From the NCBI RefSeq assembly GCF_012971745.1, contig NZ_CP048834.1, positions 4,216,001 through 4,280,000 of the forward strand: a stretch of DNA of 64,000 nucleotides, given 5' to 3'. This document shows positions 27,252 to 36,900 of this stretch, one piece after another. A program made the translations under genes and the position numbers. Source of the DNA: Starkeya sp. ORNL1. GTDB taxonomy: Bacteria > Pseudomonadota > Alphaproteobacteria > Rhizobiales > Xanthobacteraceae. Under the pieces are notes generated by a model, which saw nothing but the letters and a program-made list of their open reading frames with translations, ran no database searches and was not told the origin of the DNA. How positions within the stretch are numbered: the first letter of the stretch is position 1; each line of letters starts with the position of its first letter.

Positions 27252-27550
27252 CAGGAAGACCCCCAGTCGCGAAATAGCGACCTCTCCTTAGAACACGCAG
27301 ACATAGCAAAATGAAGGCTTGCGTTCATTCCCGGCGTGCCGGAGACGCGGCCGCGGCGATGGGCACCGGGCGGAAGGCCGACGGCGAGGTCGTACGATGC
27401 GGCCGAACTCCGGACTTTCGGGCTTTTGCGAGCGATAGCAACGCTTTGTGGGGCGTAAATTTCGTGGATGGCGCGACCGCGCGCTCCTCGCGTCGGGTCC
27501 GCCATGCCGGCCATGGAACCAGTATGGGTAAAGGCGAGCAAACCGTTCAT
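27251..27550 (-). CDS. Small hypothetical protein coupled to the secreted protein gene
   Basis: A 99-residue frame whose ATG at 27550 has GGAGG exactly 6 bases upstream and whose TGA overlaps the start of the next gene (TGATG). The product (MNGLLAFTHTGSMAGMADPT ... SASYDLAVGLPPGAHRRGRV) is basic, has no membrane segment and matches no family I know. The ribosome site and the coupling are the only evidence that it is expressed; it could be a leader peptide that controls the secreted protein. Confidence 0.45.
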   Translation of the reverse strand: MNGLLAFTHTGSMAGMADPTRGARGRAIHEIYAPQSVAIARKSPKVRSSAASYDLAVGLPPGAHRRGRVSGTPGMNASLHFAMSACSKERSLFRDWGSS

Positions 27551-27624
27551 GCGGGTCCTCCAATTTTGGGGACACCCACGGCGGTGAGAACCGTGGCCGG
27601 CATTTTCATCAGCGTCGGCGCGGG

Positions 27625-27933
27625 CTAGGGAATAAGGGTCAGGAAGCATTTGAACGGAATGCCACCTGGGCCTTGCCCCTCAAGCGCGGCGGAATTCCAG
27701 GTAACGGGCCCTTTGAGCGTGATAGTTGCTGCCTCAACGCCGAGAACTGACCAGCCCGGCAGATAGCGTCCTACCGTGATAGTCGCGGTTGCTTGTCTAT
27801 TTTCAATCGTATAGGAGCCCCGGTAGAACGTGCCTGTGTCACCGCCGCCGATTGACCCGTCGCGCACGACGACCACGCCAGATCCTTGCCCTAATGCCGT
27901 TTCGAAACGCACAACGTACAGACCATTCTGCAT
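27625..27933 (-). CDS. GrlR-like small regulatory-fold protein
   Basis: A 102-residue protein starting MQNGLYVVRFETALGQGSGV. The alternating beta-strand pattern, the GGDTGTFYRGSY turn, the ITVGRYLPGWSVLGVEAATI centre and the GIPFKCFLTLIP end match the GrlR-like orphan proteins of rhizobia. GrlR itself is a repressor partner in enteropathogens, but the rhizobial proteins have no known partner. Upstream in-frame starts at 27969 and 27993 are possible. It is a single gene in a gene-poor stretch. Confidence 0.65.
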   Translation of the reverse strand: MQNGLYVVRFETALGQGSGVVVVRDGSIGGGDTGTFYRGSYTIENRQATATITVGRYLPGWSVLGVEAATITLKGPVTWNSAALEGQGPGGIPFKCFLTLIP

Positions 27934-28479
27934 TGTATTTGTCACTAACTCGCCTAATGCGAGCACCATAGATGGGCTCTCGCGCTGCCACAAGGCGCCA
28001 GTGGCCGCGCTATTCGACTAGGAGAATTGATGCGCCGCCGAGCGGATGGTGTTGAGCCTCGAAGCCTCAGACGGCGCGCCGGCAATAGTTACTTTTTGCA
28101 TTCCTAAGACGTTACGCCGTGAATTAGGTATTCTAATCTCACCGTCTCGGCTCCCTAAGCACGGTCGAGCCTCTAAGCTTCACCGCCACTCCCTTGCTGC
28201 GGATTTCGGTACAGATTCGGCTCTGGGGGCTACACCAAAATCCGGCGGATATGGCTGTATTTACTTATTCATGGACGACCATCTCGAGTTTGTAGGAGTT
28301 GTGGAACCCCAGGTCATTTAAAACGACCGCCCATATTTCAATGTAATTTCAAAGCACGACGAGCCATGCACGTCGCACCGCTGGCGCTCCTTGCTCCGGG
28401 GCCCGTTGGCTTTGCCCTGAGGGCCCGCACCCCTTCGCCAAGGGCACGCGGATCGCCTTCGACGGGCCGGGCCATACCG
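27934..28479. other. Gene-poor stretch with an AT-rich core
   Basis: No supported gene. A 91-codon frame at 28046-28321 on the plus strand has no family resemblance and no convincing ribosome site. Base composition drops in AT-rich patches around 28080-28140 and 28250-28350, unlike the flanks, which may indicate remnants of transferred DNA. Confidence 0.4.
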
Positions 28480-29154
28480 TCATTGGCTGGGGTCATTCTG
28501 CGCGGCCTTGGCCAACGAGGGCGCGAGTTTGTCGTCCGGCCATATCCGCGGGGCGATCGGATCGCAGAACGGCAGGGTGCTGGCCTTGCGGATGGCCTGG
28601 GCGAGGTGCTCATTCACCTCCGTGAGGGTCGTCTTCAATCCATACTTCATGGCGGCAAGGCTGACGGTCTCGTCGACGACGCGAATCGCCGCCATCACGG
28701 TCGCGGCGCACAGGCGAACTTCGAAGTCACCGCGTGGTCGATCGAGGCGCTCCGCGATGACCTCGATCAGGTGCTCTTCGCCGAGATGACAGGACATCAG
28801 CCATGCGGTTCGCAACTCAGGTTCCTCCGGCAGCCGGGCGAGGAGCCTTACCAGGAGAATGTCGTCGGCGATGTCCTGCGGCGACTGGTTGCCCGGCCCG
28901 AAGCTCGCATGGAACAGGTCTTCAATCGAAACGTCCCTGGGCCATCGGTGCAGCATGGCGGCAAACCTCAGCGAGGAATGCGCAAACAGCGGCTCAACGG
29001 CGCTCTCTTTCGATCGAAAGTGGCGCCAGACCGTGCGCGTGGAGACGCCGGCGGCCGCGGCGATGTCATCGCCGCTGGTATCGGCGACGCCCCGCTCCAG
29101 GAACAACCGGGCTGCATGTCTGGAAAGTTCCAGGCGGGTGTTTTCTCGGGCCAA
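28480..29154 (-). CDS. TetR-family transcriptional regulator
   Basis: A repressor of about 224 residues. The N-terminal helix-turn-helix is ARLFLERGVADTSGDDIAAAAGVSTRTVWRHFRSKESAVEPL, with the usual TetR sequence pattern; the C-terminal ligand domain is unassigned. TTG at 29154 is preferred because AGGAG lies 7 bases upstream; TTG at 29187 is an alternative. It is divergent from the prolyl oligopeptidase gene, and a palindrome between them is a likely operator for both genes. Confidence 0.88.
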   Translation of the reverse strand: MARENTRLELSRHAARLFLERGVADTSGDDIAAAAGVSTRTVWRHFRSKESAVEPLFAHSSLRFAAMLHRWPRDVSIEDLFHASFGPGNQSPQDIADDILLVRLLARLPEEPELRTAWLMSCHLGEEHLIEVIAERLDRPRGDFEVRLCAATVMAAIRVVDETVSLAAMKYGLKTTLTEVNEHLAQAIRKASTLPFCDPIAPRIWPDDKLAPSLAKAAQNDPSQ

Positions 29155-29237
29155 GCTCCTGCTCCTGCACCCTTCATTTGCTCCCAAGCGCTGCGTCGTT
29201 CAAGTCGTCACAATGTTGACATTTAGGGACATGCTTA

Positions 29238-29254
29238 ATGTCACTAAGTGACAT
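29238..29254. promoter_or_regulatory. Palindromic operator ATGTCAC-TAA-GTGACAT
   Basis: A perfect 7-base dyad with a 3-base centre. Related TGACAT-like half-sites (TTGACAT, GGGACAT) lie just to the left, giving several tandem half-sites in about 40 bases. It sits between the divergent TetR and peptidase genes and is the expected size for a TetR dimer site. Confidence 0.7.
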
Positions 29255-29324
29255 ATTCTGGTGTCGCTGCCCCCGGCATAGGCGACGTCGGACGAGTGAT
29301 CGCGAAACGAGGGCCAGCCAGAGA

Positions 29325-31394
29325 ATGACCTCCATCATGTATCCGCAAACGCGCCGCGCCGACGTGACCGAAACCCATTTTGGGCACAGGATCGCCGACC
29401 CGTATCGCTGGCTGGAAAACGACGCCCGCCATGACCCGGAGGTCGCCGGATGGGCACGCCAGCAAAACGACCTGGCGCGCGCCTATCTCGACGGCCTGCC
29501 CGGTCGGGACGTTTTTCGGAAGCAATTGTCGGAGCTGTTCGACTTCGAGCAGGCCGGCGTGCCCCTGAAGCGCGGCGACCGGTACTTCCACATCAAGAGG
29601 CAAGGCCTGAAGAACCAGGGCGCGCTCCATGTAAGGATGGGCGTGGACGGGCCGGACAGGGTGTTGATCGACCCCAACGACTGGTCCGACGACGGCGCCG
29701 ACGCGATCGCGGAATGGGATGCATCACACGACGGCGCGTACGTCGCCTACGGCGTGCAGCGCGGCGGCACCGATTGGCGTGAGATCAAGGTGCTTGACGT
29801 CGATATGGGCGAGCTTTTGGGTGATGAGATCAAGTGGGCGCGCTTCGGTAACATCGCCTGGGCGAAGGACGGATCCGGCTTCTTCTACTCCCGCTACCCG
29901 GAGCCCGAATTGGGCACTGCCTCGCATGCCGGTGTGGCCAATCACGCGGTGTACCTCCACCGGTTGGGAACGCCCCAAGCCGACGACAGGCTCGTCCATG
30001 CCACGCCGGATCGCCCGCACCTGCTGCACCTCGCGGGGGCGACCGAGGACGGGCGTTACCTCGTGATCCATTCAACGCCCGGATCGTCGATGACGATGCT
30101 GAGCGTGGTGGATCTGTCGGATGGCGATTGGACGGTCCGAACCGTGGTTGGCGAGGATTTCGCAGCCGAATGGTCGGCCGTCGGCAACGACGGCACCACC
30201 CTTTTCGTCATCACCACCCAGGACGCGCCGCGCCGCAAGATCGTGACGATCGATCTCGCCGAGGCCGCTCCGAAGCCGCTCGACCTCGTCAGAGAGGACG
30301 AGGCTGTCCTCCAACACGCCTGGCTCGTCGGCCGCCGGCTCATGGCCGCCTATCTGGTCGATGCCAAGACCGCGATCCGGCGCCACGCGCTCGACGGGAC
30401 GCCGGATGGCGAGGTCGAACTTCCGGGAATCGGCAGCGCCGGCATCCGCGGCACGCTGGACGACGACGAGGCGTTCCTGGTCTTCACCAGCTTCAACGCT
30501 CCGATGACGATCTATCGCTACGACGTGGCAACGAAGGCGCGCACCGTGTGGGCGCAGCCGAAGGTCAAATTCGACCTGACGGCCATCGAGGTCGAGCAGC
30601 ACTTCTACGCTTCGAAGGACGGCACGACGATTCCGATGTTCGTGGTCCGGCGCAGGGACACGCAGGCGCCGGCACCGACGCTGCTCTACGGCTATGGCGG
30701 TTACGGCATCAGCATGACGCCGTATTACGCGCCGACGCAACTGTCCTGGGTCGCGCAGGGCGGGGTCCTGGCGATCGCCAACATCCGTGGCGGAGGCGAG
30801 TACGGCAAGGCCTGGCACGATGCCGGCCGCCTGGCGAACAAGCAGAACTCCTTCGACGACTTCATCGCTGCCGCCGAACATCTGCGGGACACGGGGATTG
30901 CCGGCACGGACGGTATCGCGATCCAGGGGGAATCGAACGGCGGACTGCTGGTAGCGGCCGTGGTGAACCAGCGCCCGGACCTGTTCGCCGCGGCCTTGCC
31001 GGGCGTCGGCGTGCTGGACCTGCTGCGCTTCCACCATTTCACCGGCGGGAGCTTTTGGACGTTCGACTTCGGGGATCCGCGGGATGAGGCGGCGTTCAAC
31101 AATCTGCTGGCGCTTTCGCCCTATCACAATGTCACATCGGGCAATGCCTATCCCGCGATCCTCGTCACGACGGCCGATGCCGATGATCGCGTCGTACCGG
31201 GGCACAGCTTCAAATACATCGCCGCCATCCAGGCTGCCGACATCGGGCCCAGGCCGCGCCTGCTTCGCGTCGAGACCCGCGCCGGTCACGGCGCCGGCAA
31301 GCCGTTGGACAAGGTCATCGCGGAGACGGCCGACATGTGGGCCTTTGCTGCCCATTGGACCGGGCTCGAGATCGGGCGGCCCGACCGGCGCTGA
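29325..31394 (+). CDS. Prolyl oligopeptidase family serine peptidase (S9A)
   Basis: A 689-residue peptidase that would cleave short proline-containing peptides. The N-terminal catalytic-domain segment (TETHFGHRIADPYRWLEND) and a central beta-propeller precede the alpha/beta-hydrolase domain with LLYGYGGYGISMTPYY, the nucleophile motif GESNGGLL (Ser537; GGSNGG is more usual), the acid TTADADDRVVPGHSF and the histidine RAGHGAGKP. No signal peptide is seen, so it is probably cytoplasmic. The ATG at 29325 is chosen because the longer frame begins inside the palindromic operator. Confidence 0.92.
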   Translation: MTSIMYPQTRRADVTETHFGHRIADPYRWLENDARHDPEVAGWARQQNDLARAYLDGLPGRDVFRKQLSELFDFEQAGVPLKRGDRYFHIKRQGLKNQGALHVRMGVDGPDRVLIDPNDWSDDGADAIAEWDASHDGAYVAYGVQRGGTDWREIKVLDVDMGELLGDEIKWARFGNIAWAKDGSGFFYSRYPEPELGTASHAGVANHAVYLHRLGTPQADDRLVHATPDRPHLLHLAGATEDGRYLVIHSTPGSSMTMLSVVDLSDGDWTVRTVVGEDFAAEWSAVGNDGTTLFVITTQDAPRRKIVTIDLAEAAPKPLDLVREDEAVLQHAWLVGRRLMAAYLVDAKTAIRRHALDGTPDGEVELPGIGSAGIRGTLDDDEAFLVFTSFNAPMTIYRYDVATKARTVWAQPKVKFDLTAIEVEQHFYASKDGTTIPMFVVRRRDTQAPAPTLLYGYGGYGISMTPYYAPTQLSWVAQGGVLAIANIRGGGEYGKAWHDAGRLANKQNSFDDFIAAAEHLRDTGIAGTDGIAIQGESNGGLLVAAVVNQRPDLFAAALPGVGVLDLLRFHHFTGGSFWTFDFGDPRDEAAFNNLLALSPYHNVTSGNAYPAILVTTADADDRVVPGHSFKYIAAIQAADIGPRPRLLRVETRAGHGAGKPLDKVIAETADMWAFAAHWTGLEIGRPDRR

Positions 31395-31411
31395 CAACAG
31401 TCGCACGCCGG

Positions 31412-32422
31412 TCAAAGAGACCAGGCGCCGTTGCGGTGCTTTGCCATTTTCTTGAGGGTTGTTTGTTCGCGGAACCACTCGCGTAAAGGTTTCGCCGGCA
31501 TTCCGCCCCAGCGTTCGCCGGCCGGCACATTCCGCATGAGCCGAGAGGCCGCGGCCAGCTGAGCGCCCCGGCCAATGTGCAGATGGCCCGCAATGGCGCT
31601 CTGGCCTCCCACCGCAACGCCGTCCTCCAGCACTGTCGAGCCTGCGATCCCGACCTGGGCAACAATCACGCAGTGGCGTCCGATCCGCACATTGTGGGCA
31701 ATCTGAACGAGGTTATCGACCTTCGTCCCCTCACCGATGATGGTGTCCCGGCCGCTACCGCGATCGACCGTGGTGTTCGCGCCGATCTCCACGTCGTTTC
31801 CGATCGCGACACGGCCAAGCTGCGGCACCTTCACATGGCCTGACGCGCTCAGCGCGAACCCGAAACCGTCCTGGCCGATGCGAACGCCGGGATGGATGAT
31901 GACCCGATCCCCCATTCCGGAGTGCACGATGGTGGCGCCGGCGCCGATGGAGCAATCCTGGCCGATCACCACGTCCGGTCCCAGCACCACATGGGCGCCA
32001 AGCGTCGTGCCGGCTCCGACGATGACCCGCTCTCCGATGACGACGCCGGGATCGAGCACCACGCCCGCTCCAATCTGAGCTGTGGGATGGACGAAACATC
32101 CGGTCGTGACGTCGGCCTGGCCCAGGACAGGCTTGGGCCGCAACGTCTCGGGGTGCAGCCGAGTGAGCAGCTTGGCGTAAGCCAAGTGAGGATCCCGGAC
32201 AACGATGGCGACAGTGCCGGACGGAACCATGTGGGCGAAGCGATCGGCGACGATGCATGCGCCGGCCGAGGTGGTGCGCAAGGATTCCGCGTGGCCCGCA
32301 TGATCCATGTAAGCCACATGCCAGGACTCGGCCGTCTCCAGGCTTGCTCCACCACGCAGTCGCGCGCCGGGATCGGCGGACGCCGGAAGCGAAGATCCCA
32401 CCTCTTCCGCGAGCTCGGCCAA
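31412..32422 (-). CDS. LpxD-type UDP-3-O-acylglucosamine N-acyltransferase paralogue
   Basis: A 336-residue left-handed beta-helix acyltransferase. An N-terminal uridine-binding-like domain (about residues 1-100) is followed by many hexapeptide repeats ([40 protein letters not shown]) and the LpxD-like catalytic histidine region ([37 protein letters not shown]). The canonical lpxD sits with bamA, fabZ and lpxA, none of which is here, so this is a second copy with its own role. The frame opens with TTG at 32422 after an upstream TGA. It may N-acylate a sugar in the biosynthetic locus that follows. Confidence 0.8.
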   Translation of the reverse strand: MAELAEEVGSSLPASADPGARLRGGASLETAESWHVAYMDHAGHAESLRTTSAGACIVADRFAHMVPSGTVAIVVRDPHLAYAKLLTRLHPETLRPKPVLGQADVTTGCFVHPTAQIGAGVVLDPGVVIGERVIVGAGTTLGAHVVLGPDVVIGQDCSIGAGATIVHSGMGDRVIIHPGVRIGQDGFGFALSASGHVKVPQLGRVAIGNDVEIGANTTVDRGSGRDTIIGEGTKVDNLVQIAHNVRIGRHCVIVAQVGIAGSTVLEDGVAVGGQSAIAGHLHIGRGAQLAAASRLMRNVPAGERWGGMPAKPLREWFREQTTLKKMAKHRNGAWSL

Positions 32423-33258
32423 AGCTATTCCGCTCGGTTCAGGCGCTTGGATCGCAGCGAGGTTCCCTTCATGCAGGACTGGGGCTTGATATCGTGTTCA
32501 AGATGGTCGGCGGGCCTGCGGGGGGCGGAATTGCAGGCCGGCCGATTCACCGCGCGCCCGCATGCGGACGACGCGGTTAGGAAAGTTGTTTTTTCATCTG
32601 GTGGGGTGGAGCGAGCCTACGAGCCCCTCATCAGCGCATCGCCTGCAAGTCTTCTAGCAACGGACTGTCTCAGGTCTCACGCGCGAACTCGGCGACGCTG
32701 ACAGGCGCTTTGTATCGAAACGCGATCTGATCTCGAAAGGTGGGTTTGCAGTGTTCCCGGGGTCGCTAAAACTCGTCACGCAGACTAGATCAGCAACCGC
32801 TCCACCAAATTTCGCCTGAAGGTCGATTTTTCAACCGAACCTCACCTTCACGATTGGCCGTCTTGTCTGCCGCGAATCCATCGTGCTCTCCGCAATTTTG
32901 TCCCCTGCAGCAACTACTAGGTAGACTTGACATTGCGACGCATGATCGGCTCAAGCGTGTTCGACTAAAGGCCTTGTATGTCGAAATATTATTGCGTGCA
33001 TCTGCGTCCTTCACCGAAAGCGGATGACGCAATTCCGCGCAAAATCCCGTAGGGCAGGGATACCGGGACGGAGAGCAGTTCGCCGTAGACTGGCCCCACC
33101 GCCAAATCTCCGTTCTTGTTTGTCCGCCGCCGTTCGCAGGCAACAAGCTTTCAGCGCGGGCGGTGGCGATCATCCGTGATGCTGGTCGGCATCGGATGGT
33201 GCGGCTGTATCTTCAGGCGAGTCACACGGGTGCCTGCGTTCGCTTCCGGATCGAGGCG
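32423..33258. other. Long intergenic stretch without a supported gene
   Basis: 836 bases between the LpxD paralogue start and the end of the phosphopantetheinyl transferase gene. All frames are short, without ribosome sites or family resemblance. Parts are less GC-rich than the flanks (around 32780-33010). It should contain the promoter of the LpxD paralogue. Confidence 0.5.
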
Positions 33259-33963
33259 TCAGCGCTCGCCAAATACGGGGAACGACTTCCACTTGATCTC
33301 GGCATACGCGCTGGAACTTGCCAGAGCGGCGATGTGCTCGGGACCCGACATCAGGTCCCGCACATGCCATGTGCGCGCTGCCCCCCTCAATCCGCGAATG
33401 GTCACTGCGGAGCTTTCGGCGCCGACGAGCTTCGCGACGGTAAAGCTGCTCAAGGGCAGATCGAGGCCGAGCCCGGTCGCCTTGGCGACCGCTTCCTTTC
33501 GCGTCCAGAAAGCGAGGAACGTGCTCACAGTCCGATCGGAGCGAAGCAGTGCCTCACGTTCCGTTTCCGCGAAGAACTCGCGCACGATCTCGGTCCACCG
33601 AGGCACGTCCCGGACCATCTCGATGTCGATCCCGAGTTCGCTGCGTGTGCTGAGGGCAAGCAGTCCCAGCGCTCCGGAATGCGAGACATTGAAGAACAGG
33701 CCGGGCCGATCGACGAGACGCGGCTTGCCTTGGGCGCTCAGCTCAAGCGCGACGCGCGCGGGCGCGATGCCGAGCCGACAAGCGAGTATCTGCCGCAAGG
33801 CCATCCGACGCGACAGGAAGCGCCGGCGCAGCAGCGGCGTGGCGAAACTGTCCGCTCGGCTGATCTCGCCGAGGTCGAGAACCTCGGTTGCCGTCGCGAG
33901 GTCGATCTCGTCCAACGCGATGCGCCAGATCTCGATTGCCTCGCCCCGGTCGCGCGCATCCAC
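33259..33963 (-). CDS. 4'-phosphopantetheinyl transferase, Sfp type
   Basis: A 234-residue enzyme that moves phosphopantetheine from CoA onto a serine of carrier proteins. Motifs of the Sfp/Gsp group are GKPRLVDRPGLFFNVSHSG, LGIDIEMVRDVP (the magnesium-binding D-I-E) and FLAFWTRKEAVAKATGLGLD (W-x-x-K-E-A). The GTG start at 33963 is four bases past the stop of the giant condensation protein gene, so the two are co-transcribed. It would activate Ser1095 of that protein and Ser39 of the free carrier protein upstream. Confidence 0.92.
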   Translation of the reverse strand: MDARDRGEAIEIWRIALDEIDLATATEVLDLGEISRADSFATPLLRRRFLSRRMALRQILACRLGIAPARVALELSAQGKPRLVDRPGLFFNVSHSGALGLLALSTRSELGIDIEMVRDVPRWTEIVREFFAETEREALLRSDRTVSTFLAFWTRKEAVAKATGLGLDLPLSSFTVAKLVGAESSAVTIRGLRGAARTWHVRDLMSGPEHIAALASSSAYAEIKWKSFPVFGER

Positions 33964-33967
33964 CTCG

Positions 33968-36900
33968 TCAGGCCGCCCGCAGGAAGCGTGCCCCGCTTGC
34001 GAGCACGTTCGACACGCGGCGCGCCACGGCGCGCCAGCGCTTCATCTCGAGTTGCTCGCCCTGCAGGACCGCGAGGAGGTCTCTGGCCAGTGTCAGCGTA
34101 TAGGGCTCGAAGCCCATCTGGACGTGATTGCAGCGGACGTTGCGGATGCTGATCGCGCCGCTGGTATAGGCGCGCCAGCGATACTCCATCCCCTTCTGGC
34201 GCGTGGCCCGGAACAGGAGGATCGGCACGTCGCTCGCGGGCGGATTGTAACGCCGGAACAAATGCACGCAATTGGCGTAGACCGCGATCTTCCGCTTCGC
34301 CTCGGGCACCGAATATTCCGGTGGCGCGACGCCCATGCGCTGCGCCGTGGCGATGACCTGCTCGATGGTGACGGTGCGGTCGCTGACCCGCCGCTTGCCC
34401 GGAAGCTCGAACTTGCGCTCGATCGTCTCAAGGTCGGCGGCGAGGATGCGCATCACCTCGTCGAAGCTGAGATCGGGCTCGTCGCGCCCATAAGGGGTCG
34501 GCGTGTCCATGAAGGCGAGCAGGCCGATCTCCTCGCCGGCCTGCCGCAGCCGATGCGCGATATCATAGGCGATGACACCGCCGAACGACCAGCCGATGAG
34601 GTGATATGGCCCCTTGGGCTGGACCCGGCGCATCTCGTCGAGATAGGCGGCCGCCATCTCTTCGACATTCGCCGCCATCGGTTCGTTGGGCGCGAGCCCC
34701 ATGGCCTCGAAGGCGTAGACCGGCTGGCCGGGGCCGAGCGCCTTGGCGAGCCGCATGAAGGACACCGCGTCGCCATTGGCCGGATGCACGCAGAACAGCG
34801 GCGGGCCGCCGTCGCCGGTCTGCAGCGGCACCACTGCGGCATAGCCGCCGCCGGCGCCGCTTTGCTGGGCCACCAGTTCAACCAGTTCGGCGAGCTGCGG
34901 GCGTTCGAACAGTGCGCGTATCGGCAAGGCAATGCCGTATTGCGAGCGGATCCGCGCGACGAACTGCACGGCGAGGAGCGAGTGGACACCGATCTCGAAG
35001 AAATTGTCGTCTATGCCGACGCGCTCGACGCCGAGTATCTCGGCGAGGGTGGTCGCGAGTTCCGCCTCCAGCTTGGTCCGCGGCGCGCGATAGGCCGTGG
35101 CGCTGGTGCGCTCGACCGTACTGGCGGCGCGCGCGGCCTGCTCCACGGCATCGACGCGATTGAGCTGGCGCGCGATCAGTTCCCAGGTCTCGGGGGCGAG
35201 CGCGCCGGGCTTGGAACTGGCGGCAGGCACTTCGGTGAGGTCGACCTCTTCAGCCGGCGCCTCTTCCGGCCGGAAGCGGGCGTCCGCCGCCTGCTGCGCG
35301 GGCGCAGCGAACGTCACCGCTCCATCCGGCGCGACGATCGCGCCCGGGAGCGCGGCGAGGAACTGGCGCACCGGCTGGTTGCGCGGCAGGTTCAGCGCGT
35401 CGACGCGAACCGTGTCGAGGCCATGGGCCAGTGCGAAGCGTCCCAGCTCGACGATCATGGCATGCTCGACGCCGCGGCCAAGCACGCGGCAGCTCATGAG
35501 GAAGGCGTCGGTGACCAGGGTGGTCCCGTCGCGGTGCGCCAGCATCAGCCCGACGAGGCCGTAGTCGCCGAAGCGATCGGCCACCGATATCGCCCGCACC
35601 AGCGCATCGCCGCGCGCGGCGGCGAATTCCGCGGCGGTGCGCCAGATGCCATTGATGTTGAACTGGTTGGTGCGCTCGGTCAGCTGCTGAAGCCGCTTCA
35701 GCTCGTCCTCGCGGGGCTCCGCCGTGCGGATCTCAAGCTGCAATTCCTCGATGAAGCGCGCATAGTCCCCCGCCCCGCGCTTGAGTTCGGAACGACGCGC
35801 ATTCTCCTTGTAGAACGTGGTCCGCTTGCGGTCCTCCGCGGTCGCCACTGCGACGTCGAGCGGCCAGAGATGGTGCGGATCGCTGCCCTCGGGCGACAGG
35901 AAATCGACGCCGACAGCGATGATCGACGGGCAGTTGGCGCGGACTTCGGCGATCTCGACCGGGTTGTCGTCGAGGAAGACGAAGCTGTCCTCGCCAAGCG
36001 AAAGCTCGGCGGCCATCGAGCGCAGATTGGCCGATTTCGGCTGCCAGTTGATGCGATGCACGACGACATGTTCCGGCTTGAGCAGCATGTCGTCTCGCTG
36101 CTGCAGCACGGCGAGCACGTCGGCCTCGATGTTCTTGCTGCACAGACCGATTAGGACGCCGGCATTGGCGGCCTCGACCAGCCGTGCCTGCAAGGCGAGG
36201 TGCCGCGCCTCCAGGCTGATGCCCTCGACACCGTCCTCGCCGACGACCCCGCCCCACAGCGTGTTGTCGCAATCGACGACGATGACCTTGATCGGGGAAC
36301 GCAGCATGAGGTGCAGGCGGCGCGCCACGCAGGTGGCCAGCGCGGAGTAGCCTGCCGCGCTGTAGGGAACATGGCCGAGCCGATCGCTTTCCGGATCCTG
36401 CTCGGCGGCGGTTGGATAGAGCCGGCGCACCTCGGCATGATCGATGAAGCCGACATTGGCGAGCGTGGCGAGCCCCTGGCGCAGCACGGTCTCGATCTCG
36501 GTCTGCAATTGCGCCTGGACGCCGCCGCGATCCCACGCCTGCGATGGCGGGCAGATGACGACGACACAGGGAACTCGCGAGGCCGCGGCGGCGGCCTTCA
36601 GCGCGGAGACAAAAGAGCTGGCGATTTCGCGCAGGAAGGGAGCGGCATCCGATCCCGGATCGTCGCCGCTGCGGAAGCGCAGCCAGTCTTCGATGCGGAG
36701 CAGGACGACGTTCCCCTTCGCCGCCCCCGAACGGGTCGCGCTCGCCGGATCGATCAGCTCCTGGAAGACCTGGTTATAGCCGGCAAATGACAGGCTCGCG
36801 CCGAAGCCGAGCCGTGCCGTCCAATAGGCGAGGGTGGTGCCGATCGGCTCGGCGGTGAAACTCGAGACAATATGCACGGCAGGAGTCTCCGCCGTGGGCA

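Noticed and set aside
27266..27281. Short inverted repeat GTCGC/GCGAC upstream of the small secreted protein gene.
   Set aside because: Five-base arms are expected by chance in GC-rich DNA, and the position is inside the preceding small frame.
28046..28321. A 91-codon plus-strand frame in the AT-rich stretch before the TetR gene.
   Set aside because: No ribosome site of quality, no family resemblance and codon use unlike the neighbours; probably chance.
32790..33173. A 127-codon minus-strand frame in the long intergenic stretch.
   Set aside because: Low-complexity, serine- and arginine-rich composition with no start signal or recognisable domain.
33116..36154. A 1012-codon plus-strand frame opposite the giant condensation protein gene.
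   Set aside because: It is the antisense shadow of the minus-strand gene, rich in arginine, histidine and aspartate as expected for GC-rich antisense frames; the minus strand has all the catalytic motifs.
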